A stretch of 64,000 bases of DNA from Rhizobium laguerreae (GTDB lineage Bacteria; Pseudomonadota; Alphaproteobacteria; Rhizobiales; Rhizobiaceae), in NCBI RefSeq assembly GCF_002008165.1, contig NZ_MRDM01000014.1, forward strand, positions 1,285,033 to 1,349,032. The letters run 5' to 3'. The notes beneath the pieces are model-generated. The model did not search any database. It had not been told where the DNA came from and saw nothing but the letters and a program-made list of their open reading frames with translations. This document shows, in pieces, positions 14,634 to 22,173 of this stretch. Both the position numbers and the translations under genes were made by a program. Position 1 is the first letter of the stretch. Each line of letters opens with the position of its first letter.

Positions 14634-15995
14634 ATGGAACGACTGGAAACCGGGATTCATCCCGGCCGGCTTTCGCCCGCCGAGTATGAGGCTAATTTTT
14701 CCGATCTTCATCCGCGCCTCGATAATCATGAGGCGCTGGTCGCCGCTGACCGCTGTTATTTCTGTTATGACGCGCCATGCATGACGGCCTGTCCCACCTC
14801 GATCGACATTCCGCTGTTCATCCGCCAGATTTCGACCGGCAATCCAATCGGCTCGGCAAAGACGATCTTCGACCAGAACATCCTCGGCGGCATGTGCGCC
14901 CGCGTCTGTCCCACCGAAGAACTCTGTGAACAGGCCTGTGTGCGCAACACAGCTGAAGAGCGGCCGGTCGAAATCGGCCGCCTGCAGCGTTATGCGACCG
15001 ATGCCGCCATGCAGGCGGGCCGGCAGTTCTATGCCAGAGCCGAACCGAGCGGAAAGACGATCGCCGTCGTCGGCGCAGGCCCGGCCGGCCTTGCCGCCGC
15101 CCATCGCCTGGCAGTGAACGGCCATTCCGTCGTCATCTATGATGCCAGGGAAAAATCCGGCGGTCTCAACGAATACGGGATCGCCACTTACAAGACCGTC
15201 GACGACTTCGCCCAGAAGGAAGTCGATTACGTCCTTTCGATCGGCGGCATCGAGGTTCGGCATGCGCAGCGTATCGGCCGCGATTTCTCGCTTTCCGATC
15301 TGCAGGCGCAATATGACGGCGTCTTCCTCGGTATCGGGCTTGCCGGCGTCAACGCGCTGCGCATCGAGGGCGAAAACCTTGCAGGCGTCGACGACGCCGT
15401 CGATTTCATCGCCGCACTCCGCCAGGCCGAAGACAGAAGCGACATCGCCATCGGCCGCCGCGTCGTCGTCCTTGGCGGCGGCATGACAGCGATCGACGCT
15501 GCCGTGCAGGCAAAGCTGCTCGGCGCCGAGGAGGTGACGATCTGTTACCGTCGTGGCAAGGAGCACATGAACGCCTCCGAATTCGAACAGGATCTGGCAA
15601 GCTCCAAGGGCGTCATCATCCGCCACTGGCTGGCGCCGAAATCGATCCTGTCGCAGGACGGCAAAGTCGCCGCGATCGAAGTGGAATATACCAAAATCCT
15701 CGATGGCCGCCTCGTCGGCACCGGCGAAACCGGTGTGATTGCCGCCGACCAGATCTTCAAGGCGATCGGCCAGAGCTTTGACGCCTCCGGTCTCGGTTCG
15801 CTGCGCATGGAATCCGGCCGCATCGCTGTCGATGGCGAAGGCCATACCTCGCTCGACGGCGTCTGGGCAGGCGGCGACTGCGTCTTCGGCGGTGACGATC
15901 TCACGGTTTCGGCGGTCGCCCACGGTCGCGACGCGGCTGAATCCATCCATCGTGCCCTCACTGCAGCAGCCGCTCCGGCTGTCGCCGTCGCTTGA
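14634..15995 (+). CDS. preT: PreT, NAD-dependent dihydropyrimidine dehydrogenase flavoprotein subunit
   Basis: This 453-aa protein has an N-terminal Fe-S domain with Cys clusters (CYFCYDAPC, CPTSID, CARVCPTEELCEQACV, residues 40-105) and two nucleotide-binding folds: VVGAGPAGLAAAHRLA (FAD, about 143) and VVVLGGGMTAIDAAVQA (NAD(P), about 280). It passes electrons from NADH to PreA, which reduces uracil or thymine to the dihydro form, the first reductive catabolic step. GAGGGA precedes the ATG at 14634. preA starts 15 nt downstream. The architecture matches GltD-like subunits, but pairing with PreA fixes the assignment. Confidence 0.92.
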   Translation: MERLETGIHPGRLSPAEYEANFSDLHPRLDNHEALVAADRCYFCYDAPCMTACPTSIDIPLFIRQISTGNPIGSAKTIFDQNILGGMCARVCPTEELCEQACVRNTAEERPVEIGRLQRYATDAAMQAGRQFYARAEPSGKTIAVVGAGPAGLAAAHRLAVNGHSVVIYDAREKSGGLNEYGIATYKTVDDFAQKEVDYVLSIGGIEVRHAQRIGRDFSLSDLQAQYDGVFLGIGLAGVNALRIEGENLAGVDDAVDFIAALRQAEDRSDIAIGRRVVVLGGGMTAIDAAVQAKLLGAEEVTICYRRGKEHMNASEFEQDLASSKGVIIRHWLAPKSILSQDGKVAAIEVEYTKILDGRLVGTGETGVIAADQIFKAIGQSFDASGLGSLRMESGRIAVDGEGHTSLDGVWAGGDCVFGGDDLTVSAVAHGRDAAESIHRALTAAAAPAVAVA

Positions 15996-16010
15996 AGGGG
16001 AGAATGAACA

Positions 16011-17324
16011 ATGGCTGATCTCCGTAATAATTTCGTCGGCATCAAATCCCCGAACCCCTTCTGGCTGGCGTCTGCGCCACCGACCGATAAGGCCTACAAT
16101 GTCGAGCGCGCCTTCAAGGCCGGCTGGGGCGGTGTGGTCTGGAAAACGCTGGGCGAGGAAGGCCCGCCCGTCGTCAACGTCAACGGCCCACGCTACGGTG
16201 CGATCTGGGGCGCCGACCGCCGCCTGCTCGGTTTGAACAATATCGAACTCATCACCGACCGCGACCTCTATACCAACCTGCGGGAAATGAAGCAGGTGAA
16301 GATGAACTGGCCGGACCGGGCGCTGATCGCCTCGATCATGGTGCCCTGTGAGGAAGAGGCCTGGAAGGCAATCCTGCCCTTGGTTGAAGAGACCGGCGCC
16401 GACGGCATCGAGCTCAATTTCGGCTGTCCCCACGGCATGTCCGAACGTGGCATGGGTTCGGCGGTCGGCCAGGTGCCTGAGTATATCGAGATGGTCGTGC
16501 GCTGGTGCAAGCAGTACACCCGCATGCCGGTCATCACCAAGCTGACGCCCAACATTAGCGATATTCGCCGCCCGGCCCGCGCCGCCAAGGCCGGCGGCAC
16601 CGATGCCGTGTCGCTGATCAACACGATCAATTCGATCGTCTCCGTCGATCTCGATAACTTCGCCCCCAACCCGACGGTCGGCGGCAAGGGCAGCCATGGT
16701 GGTTATTGCGGCCCGGCGGTAAAGCCGATCGCGCTCAACATGGTGGCCGAGATCGCCCGCGATCCGGAAACCTACGGCCTGCCCATCTCGGGCATCGGCG
16801 GCATCACCACCTGGCGGGACGCTGCCGAATTCCTCGTGCTCGGCGCCGGCAACGTCCAGGTCTGCACGGCGGCGATGACCTACGGTTTCAAGATCGTCCA
16901 GGAGATGATCACTGGCCTCTCCGACTGGATGGACGAGAAGGGCCACCGCGACCTCGACGACATTACCGGCCGCGCCGTCCCAAATGTCACCGACTGGCAG
17001 TATCTAAATCTCAACTACATCGCCAAGGCGAAGATCGATCAGGACGCCTGCATCAAATGCGGCCGTTGCTACATCGCCTGCGAGGACACCTCGCACCAGG
17101 CGATCACCAACTTCGTCGATGGCGCTCGCCATTTCGAGGTGATGGACGAGGAATGCGTCGGCTGCAATCTCTGTGTCAGCGTCTGCCCGGTCGAGAACTG
17201 CATCACCATGGAACAGCTTCCCGCCGGCACCCTCGACAAACGCACCGGCCGGGTCGTCGACCCGAACTATGCCAACTGGACTACGCACCCGAACAACCCG
17301 ATGGCGCGTCAGGCGGCGGAGTGA
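16011..17324 (+). CDS. preA: PreA, NAD-dependent dihydropyrimidine dehydrogenase catalytic subunit
   Basis: The 437-aa protein has a dihydroorotate-dehydrogenase-like FMN barrel (residues 1-310) with NFGCPHGMSERGMG, a KLTPNISDI strand and the GIGGI phosphate loop, then two 4Fe-4S motifs (CIKCGRCYIAC about 347, CVGCNLCVSVCP about 382). It reduces uracil and thymine using electrons from PreT. In mammalian DPD the catalytic Cys lies just after the GMG of this loop; here the corresponding residue appears to be Val (GSAVGQ), which I believe may be normal for bacterial PreA but could not check. It forms an operon with preT. Confidence 0.92.
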   Translation: MADLRNNFVGIKSPNPFWLASAPPTDKAYNVERAFKAGWGGVVWKTLGEEGPPVVNVNGPRYGAIWGADRRLLGLNNIELITDRDLYTNLREMKQVKMNWPDRALIASIMVPCEEEAWKAILPLVEETGADGIELNFGCPHGMSERGMGSAVGQVPEYIEMVVRWCKQYTRMPVITKLTPNISDIRRPARAAKAGGTDAVSLINTINSIVSVDLDNFAPNPTVGGKGSHGGYCGPAVKPIALNMVAEIARDPETYGLPISGIGGITTWRDAAEFLVLGAGNVQVCTAAMTYGFKIVQEMITGLSDWMDEKGHRDLDDITGRAVPNVTDWQYLNLNYIAKAKIDQDACIKCGRCYIACEDTSHQAITNFVDGARHFEVMDEECVGCNLCVSVCPVENCITMEQLPAGTLDKRTGRVVDPNYANWTTHPNNPMARQAAE

Positions 17325-17429
17325 GGACTTGCAATGCCGCGGACAAGCTCGGTTCGCGGTATTGCCCTGTACCGCAATGCAAGTTTCGGGCTTGATGGGC
17401 GGCTCCAAAGGTGGCGAAAGGCGATTACG

Positions 17430-17454
17430 GGAACATCATAAGGCTGCCGAAGTT
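17430..17454 (+). promoter_or_regulatory. Weak EcfG-like promoter upstream of treZ (GGAAC-N16-AGTT)
   Basis: GGAAC at 17430-17434 is followed after 16 bp by AGTT (one mismatch to CGTT), 27 bp before the treZ ATG. It is the weakest of the EcfG-type candidates in the window, but its position relative to the gene is appropriate. Confidence 0.4.
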
Positions 17455-17480
17455 AGCGCAGGCGATTCCACGAGAGAGCC

Positions 17481-19469
17481 ATGCACGACCACTCAAGCAG
17501 CGAAAAGTCGGAAACGATGCGTCCCCGTTCGCGCCGACGCCTCCCGATCGGAGCGGAGGTTGATGCCGGCGGCGTTTCGTTCAGGCTATGGGCCCCTGCC
17601 AGAGAACGCTGTTTCCTCGTGATCGAGGGAAATTCCCAACATCAGATGACGGCGGAGGACGGCGGCTACTTCTGCCTCCATCTGCCCGGCCTGGATGCAG
17701 GGACGCGATATCAATTTCACTTTGGAGATGCGGATGATCTTCTTGCCGATCCTGCCTCGCGTTTTCAGCCGGATGGCCCATCGGGGCCATCAGTCGTCGT
17801 GGACCCGGCGCGGTACCAGTGGAGTGATCACGATTGGCAAGGAATGCCCGCCTTCGGAGCTGCTCTCTATGAGATGCACATCGGCACCTTCACAAGGGAA
17901 GGTACCTTTGCGGCAGCCCGGGAAAAGCTGGAAAGACTTCGCGCTATCGGCATCAACTGCCTCGAAGTAATGCCGATAAATGAGTTTGAAGGCGAATTCG
18001 GCTGGGGTTACGACGGCACCTTGCTCTACGCTCCGACCCGGCTCTATGGAACACCGGATGATGTGCGCGGTTTCGTCGACGAAGCCCACCGGATCGGCAT
18101 TGGGGTGATCCTGGACGTCGTCTACAATCACTTCGGTAAGGGTGAGCGTTTTTGCGAATTCACGCCAGACTATTTCACAGAGCGTTACTCGAACGAATGG
18201 GGCAAGTCGATCAACTTCGACGGTCCGAACAGCCGTGGCGTTCGCGAATATGTCGCGAAGAATGCGGCCTACTGGATCGATGAATTCCACTTTGATGGAC
18301 TGCGTATCGACGCCACGCAGGCCTTGTTCGATTCGAGCCACGAACACATCATCACCGTCATTGCGAGGGAGGCTCGGGCAGCAGCGGGACAGCGGCAGAT
18401 CTACCTCGTGAGCGAAAATGAGCCGCAACAAACCAACATGGTGCGGCCGGCTGATGTGGGAGGGCATGGGCTGGACGCCTTATGGAATGACGATTTCCAC
18501 CGCTCCGCGACGGTGGCGCTAACCGGCCGCAGCGAAGCCTATTATCATGATCACCGCGGTACGGCCCAGGAGCTCGTTTCTGCCGCCAAATATGGCTGCC
18601 TGTTTCAGGGGCAGCGATATGATTGGCAGGATAAACCGCGTGGAACGGCTGGGCTCGACCTCAAGCCGTGGAATTTCGTACACTTCCTCCAGAATCACGA
18701 CCAGGTCGCCAATTCCGGCACAGGCGCCAGGATCGGCCAGATAACATCGCCAGCCCGCCTTCGGGCTCTGACGGCGCTCCAACTGCTGGGGCCGCAAACG
18801 CCCATGCTTTTTCAGGGGCAAGAATTTGGTTCCTCTTCTCCGTTCTATTATTTCGCAGATCACCAAGGGGAAATCGCCGACATCGTCCGGCAGGGGCGGC
18901 GCAGTTTCATCAGCCAATTCCCGAACCTGAGGGATGAAGAGCTCATTAGACAGTTGGCGGATCCGTGTGCTCGCACGACGTTTGAGAAGGTGAAGCTCGA
19001 TTGGGCTGAATGGGAGAGGAACGCGGCGCTCGTGCTGCTTCATCGCGACCTGCTGAATCTACGTCAGACAAACAAGGCATTTTCTCGCCAAGCCTGCGCT
19101 CGTGACGGCCAAATGGACGGTAATATTTTGTCCAGCTCCGCCTTCCTCCTGAGGTTCTTCGCGGGGAAACCGTCGGACGAAAGAATATTGTTGATCAACT
19201 TCGGCAATGACCTCGTGATCGATAGTCTGCCGGATCCGCTTTTCGCTCCACCAGAAGCTCACCAATGGCATCTCTCTTGGTCGAGTGAAGATGCCGCCTA
19301 CGGTGGCAGCGGACGCCGCCCGTGTGATTTTCGGAAGCGTTGGGTATTGAACGGGGATATTGCCCTGGTCCTCGCCCCACTAAAACTCCAGAATCGGCAA
19401 AACGCCTCAGCAATGCCTATAGAGGACTGGCAAGCCGGCATCTTGCGAGCCGGGGACCCCGGCACCTAA
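17481..19469 (+). CDS. treZ: TreZ, maltooligosyltrehalose trehalohydrolase (GH13)
   Basis: This 662-aa protein has an N-terminal beta-sandwich (about residues 25-110, VSFRLWAPARE) and a GH13 barrel with all catalytic groups: Asp277 (GLRIDATQAL), Glu312 (VSENEP), Asp407 (FLQNHDQVAN), plus the EFGWGYDG segment typical of TreZ. It releases trehalose from maltooligosyl-trehalose made by TreY; treY is not in this window. A few nucleotides separate it from the EcfG-like motif. Its stop overlaps the stop of the convergent SIR2 gene by 4 bp. A branching enzyme is excluded by length and motif context, fairly securely. Confidence 0.88.
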   Translation: MHDHSSSEKSETMRPRSRRRLPIGAEVDAGGVSFRLWAPARERCFLVIEGNSQHQMTAEDGGYFCLHLPGLDAGTRYQFHFGDADDLLADPASRFQPDGPSGPSVVVDPARYQWSDHDWQGMPAFGAALYEMHIGTFTREGTFAAAREKLERLRAIGINCLEVMPINEFEGEFGWGYDGTLLYAPTRLYGTPDDVRGFVDEAHRIGIGVILDVVYNHFGKGERFCEFTPDYFTERYSNEWGKSINFDGPNSRGVREYVAKNAAYWIDEFHFDGLRIDATQALFDSSHEHIITVIAREARAAAGQRQIYLVSENEPQQTNMVRPADVGGHGLDALWNDDFHRSATVALTGRSEAYYHDHRGTAQELVSAAKYGCLFQGQRYDWQDKPRGTAGLDLKPWNFVHFLQNHDQVANSGTGARIGQITSPARLRALTALQLLGPQTPMLFQGQEFGSSSPFYYFADHQGEIADIVRQGRRSFISQFPNLRDEELIRQLADPCARTTFEKVKLDWAEWERNAALVLLHRDLLNLRQTNKAFSRQACARDGQMDGNILSSSAFLLRFFAGKPSDERILLINFGNDLVIDSLPDPLFAPPEAHQWHLSWSSEDAAYGGSGRRPCDFRKRWVLNGDIALVLAPLKLQNRQNASAMPIEDWQAGILRAGDPGT

Positions 19470-20302
19470 CTGCGGGCCTTTGCGTTTCGTCGTTGAAGCA
19501 GACGTTCGAGAAAATGAGAGAGGGAGTCGCCTGTACTCTCGCCATCGCCGCTGAGGACAGTAACGCCCCACCTCTTCAGAACATGCACCTGAACTTCGGT
19601 CGGCTCGTGCATGAAGAGAAACAGCGGCGGCCGGTGTCGGTCTAGTCCGGTTCGCCGCCATGTCGACCACAGGTGATGGAGCAAAAAGCGAATGTTCAGA
19701 TCGGACATGCTGTAGCCGATAAACAGCAATGTCGAGGCGAAGGCATCGCTCCTGAATTTAATGTCCAAAGGAGCATCAAAGGACAGGCGATCGAAGTAAT
19801 CCGACTCTGTCAGCACCAGTGTGTCCGGATCGGAGAAATCGCCGTGGTATTTGACGATTTGAGTTTTGCCGACCGGCGCGGTCGCCATGTCTTTCGCGCT
19901 TGTGATCCGCGTGAATGGCCGCCCGAACGTCTCATAGGACATTTCGAGATTTGCATCGTAATTAGTGGTGTAAACGAGAGGAAAATCCAATTCGACGATG
20001 AGCCGATGCAACTCCGATGTCCTCAGTTGCTCCGGCAAAATCTGCCACTCGCATTTCATCCATTCGACCAATAGAGACAATGAACCGTGCTTCAACCGGT
20101 AATATTCGGCAATTTCCTGGTAGGTCGTGCCGTGGGCGGCGGCGAACGAGGAAGGCAGGCCGAGGTCCGTCAACATGTGGTCGATGAGGCAGGTCCATGA
20201 CGGCAAACCGACGCTCATCGATATTCCTGCCCCAACGAACAAAATGGCCTGCCGGCGTTCAAGCGCGCTGGCGATCGCCAATATCTGTTCATCGTGTGGC
20301 AC
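19466..20302 (-). CDS. SIR2-domain protein
   Basis: This 278-aa protein is a single SIR2-like domain: nucleotide loop ILFVGAGISMSVGLPSW (residues 20-36), TTNYDANLE (112-120), catalytic-type His153 in VKYHGDF, and LLFIGYSMSDLNIRFLL near 205. Such domains in bacteria are NAD-consuming or deacetylase-like, and several anti-phage systems use them as NADase effectors. GTG 20302 is preferred because a perfect AGGAGG lies 4 nt upstream; the open frame continues to 20464 without similarity. No second defence gene is adjacent apart from a small membrane protein. Function is unproven. Confidence 0.8.
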   Translation of the reverse strand: MPHDEQILAIASALERRQAILFVGAGISMSVGLPSWTCLIDHMLTDLGLPSSFAAAHGTTYQEIAEYYRLKHGSLSLLVEWMKCEWQILPEQLRTSELHRLIVELDFPLVYTTNYDANLEMSYETFGRPFTRITSAKDMATAPVGKTQIVKYHGDFSDPDTLVLTESDYFDRLSFDAPLDIKFRSDAFASTLLFIGYSMSDLNIRFLLHHLWSTWRRTGLDRHRPPLFLFMHEPTEVQVHVLKRWGVTVLSGDGESTGDSLSHFLERLLQRRNAKARS

Positions 20303-20540
20303 GAATCCTCCTGACTGCCGTAGATCGAACGTGGTCCGGAGAGAGTTGTTTCCGTGCGCTAGCGTACCTCCGTGAGGTGCTTTAAAGACTTTGCGCAGGA
20401 AGAGCCGTGGCCGCTTTCGTTTCCTTGGGGCGCATGACTGCTGTCCTCCGCAATCCGTCACCACGCAGCACGCTTCGCGCCTTTCTCGGCGGGTCCGGCT
20501 GCAAGGATGCGGCAGCTTCGTGGTCCGCCTGAGCCTGCCC
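20303..20540. other. Intergenic DNA between the SIR2 gene and a dispersed repeat
   Basis: It contains the SIR2 ribosome-binding site (AGGAGG at 20307-20312) and presumably its promoter. A small hairpin (TACCTC/GAGGTG) lies near 20365. No EcfG-type motif or recognisable gene is seen. Confidence 0.4.
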
Positions 20541-20641
20541 AGAGCAATTCCAGGAAAAGTGCGAAGCGGTTTTCTGTCCGGAATTGCGCGAAAACAAAAG
20601 GTTAGAGCGGTCCTGCGCTTCCATGAAAAGCTGAACCGCTA
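20541..20641. repeat. Dispersed rhizobial palindromic repeat (copy 3)
   Basis: It starts AGAGCAATTCCAGGAAAAG, contains GAAGCGGTTTTCTGTCCGG, and ends CTGAACCGCTA, matching 5262-5363 over its whole length with few differences. Its right end provides the TAG stop of the DUF6766 gene on the minus strand. Confidence 0.8.
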
Positions 20642-21073
20642 AGTGGCGTCGCCGATCCTCTGTGGGCCTCTGCGCGTTTCCAAGTCGTGGGCGTACGGTC
20701 CCGCATGTCCGCCGGTTCTCATGAAGTGCTTGTCGATTTCGGCAATGATCGCATCAGCCTTCTCTCCGGCATTTAATCTGATCAGAGCGTCCAGCTTCGC
20801 TTCGGTACGGTCATCGTTTTCCTTCGAAGACGGAGATCCGATATAGAGAAAGTAGGCAAGACCGACGACCTGCCAGAGCAATTGCAGGAATTCGGACTGC
20901 CAATTTTCAAAGGTGTCTCTGCCCATCTCCATGAGATAGGCATTAACATCAGGCACCTGACCGTGGTTCTGCTGCTCGCCGACAAAAGCAAACCAACCAA
21001 ATAACCAATGGCCGGTGAGCGAAAATAGAAAGAAGCCGACGGTGATCCAGGCGTAGGCGTATTTCTTGAACAT
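20639..21073 (-). CDS. DUF6766-like membrane protein
   Basis: This 144-aa protein has one membrane helix near the N-terminus (WITVGFFLFSLTGHWLFGWF) and a second at about residues 80-100 (LLWQVVGLAYFLYIGSP), joined by the conserved MGRDTFENWQSEFLQ loop and ended by a charged tail. I associate this pattern with an uncharacterised family (DUF6766). AGGAGG directly precedes the ATG at 21073. It lies 92 nt downstream of the LLM oxidoreductase gene on the same strand and upstream of the SIR2 gene. Function is unknown. Confidence 0.7.
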   Translation of the reverse strand: MFKKYAYAWITVGFFLFSLTGHWLFGWFAFVGEQQNHGQVPDVNAYLMEMGRDTFENWQSEFLQLLWQVVGLAYFLYIGSPSSKENDDRTEAKLDALIRLNAGEKADAIIAEIDKHFMRTGGHAGPYAHDLETRRGPQRIGDAT

Positions 21074-21165
21074 GATACCTCCTTTGGACAACTGGGGCGG
21101 CGAGTGCGAAATCAGCCGCATTTGTTGAGATCCTCATCAGCTAATCCCCTGGCCGGCCCTTCAAG

Positions 21166-22173
21166 TTATTCCCCTAGGGAGCTCGATGCCGCAACCGGTG
21201 TGCCAGTCCTGAAGGCGGGCAGGACCTCGCGTCCGAAGGCTTCGATGAACTCGCGCTGATTGCGCCCCACATTGTGAATGTAGATTTCTTCAAATCCCAT
21301 CTCGACATCGGCTTTTAGCCACTCGACATGCTGTTGCGGATCGGCCGAGATGCGCACATGCTCATCCATATCTTCCGGCCGCACCTTCAGACACGCCTCA
21401 TCGAACTCCTCCGGCAAACGAAGGGTTTCCGAGATCGCAGCAGAAATTGCGTTGCTTCGCCACTGCTCGAAAGCGCTTGCTCTGGCTTCCTCTTCGGAGC
21501 CGGCATAGGAAATATGCGTTTGTAAGTAGAGCGGCTTTTGCTGCCCGCCGCCACGCCGGAAGGCGTCGACGACTTTGCCGAGCTTGTCGGGCGGCTGATT
21601 GATGGTGATAAGCGCATCCGCCCAGCCTCCCGCCCACTCGGCCGTTTCTGGCGAAAGAGCGCCGGCAACAATGCGCGGGACCTCATCAGGGAGAGTATGG
21701 ACGCGGGCTTGATCGACTTTGATGGGCTCTGCCCGACTGACAAGCTTCCCCAACCACAAGTCCCGCATGATCTCTACCGCCGCCTGCAGCCGTTCATTTC
21801 TTTCGGCCTTGGAAGGCCAGCGTTCACCGATGACGTGTTCATTCATGGCCTGCCCGCTGCCCACCGCTATCCACGGCAACCGTCCCGAAAACATTTCCGC
21901 GATCGTCGCGCCGGCCTGTGCGGTAATCGCTGGATGATAACGCCAGCCCATAGGGACTGTTATGATACCGAAGGGAATAGATCGCGTGGCCTGGAGCGCC
22001 GCCCCTAACCAAGCCCAAGCGAAGCCCGACTGACCCTGCCTCTCACTCCACGGCGTCAGGTGATCGGACGACATCACGGCACCGAAACCCGCAGCTTCCG
22101 CAGCCTGCGCATATCCGAGAAGCTCGCTTGGCGAAAATTGTTCATGGGACGCGTGATAACCGATGAGCGTCAT
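21166..22173 (-). CDS. LLM-class flavin-dependent oxidoreductase
   Basis: This 335-aa protein is a luciferase-like TIM barrel: it begins IGYHASHEQFSPSELLGYAQ, has VMSSDHLTPW near 33-42, GIITVPMGWRYHP near 69-81, and AVGSGQAMNEH near 102-112. The closest pattern I recall is the TIGR03885-type LLM group, which uses FMN (or F420 in actinobacteria). Its ATG overlaps the stop of the TreS-like gene by 4 bp, so the two are translationally coupled, yet a link between a flavoenzyme and glucan metabolism is not obvious. The substrate is unknown. Confidence 0.8.
   Translation of the reverse strand: MTLIGYHASHEQFSPSELLGYAQAAEAAGFGAVMSSDHLTPWSERQGQSGFAWAWLGAALQATRSIPFGIITVPMGWRYHPAITAQAGATIAEMFSGRLPWIAVGSGQAMNEHVIGERWPSKAERNERLQAAVEIMRDLWLGKLVSRAEPIKVDQARVHTLPDEVPRIVAGALSPETAEWAGGWADALITINQPPDKLGKVVDAFRRGGGQQKPLYLQTHISYAGSEEEARASAFEQWRSNAISAAISETLRLPEEFDEACLKVRPEDMDEHVRISADPQQHVEWLKADVEMGFEEIYIHNVGRNQREFIEAFGREVLPAFRTGTPVAASSSLGE

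Noticed and set aside
14631..16946. 771-codon open frame on the minus strand opposite preTA
   Set aside because: It is antisense to two well-recognised genes in high-GC DNA, has no family sequence, and is rich in His/Asp/Gly/Arg as expected of shadow frames.
16011..17324. preA as dihydroorotate dehydrogenase (pyrD)
   Set aside because: The two C-terminal 4Fe-4S motifs and the adjacent preT identify it as dihydropyrimidine dehydrogenase.
20541..20641. Possible insertion-sequence remnant
   Set aside because: The sequence matches a dispersed palindromic repeat found at 5262 and 2299; there is no transposase fragment or target duplication.
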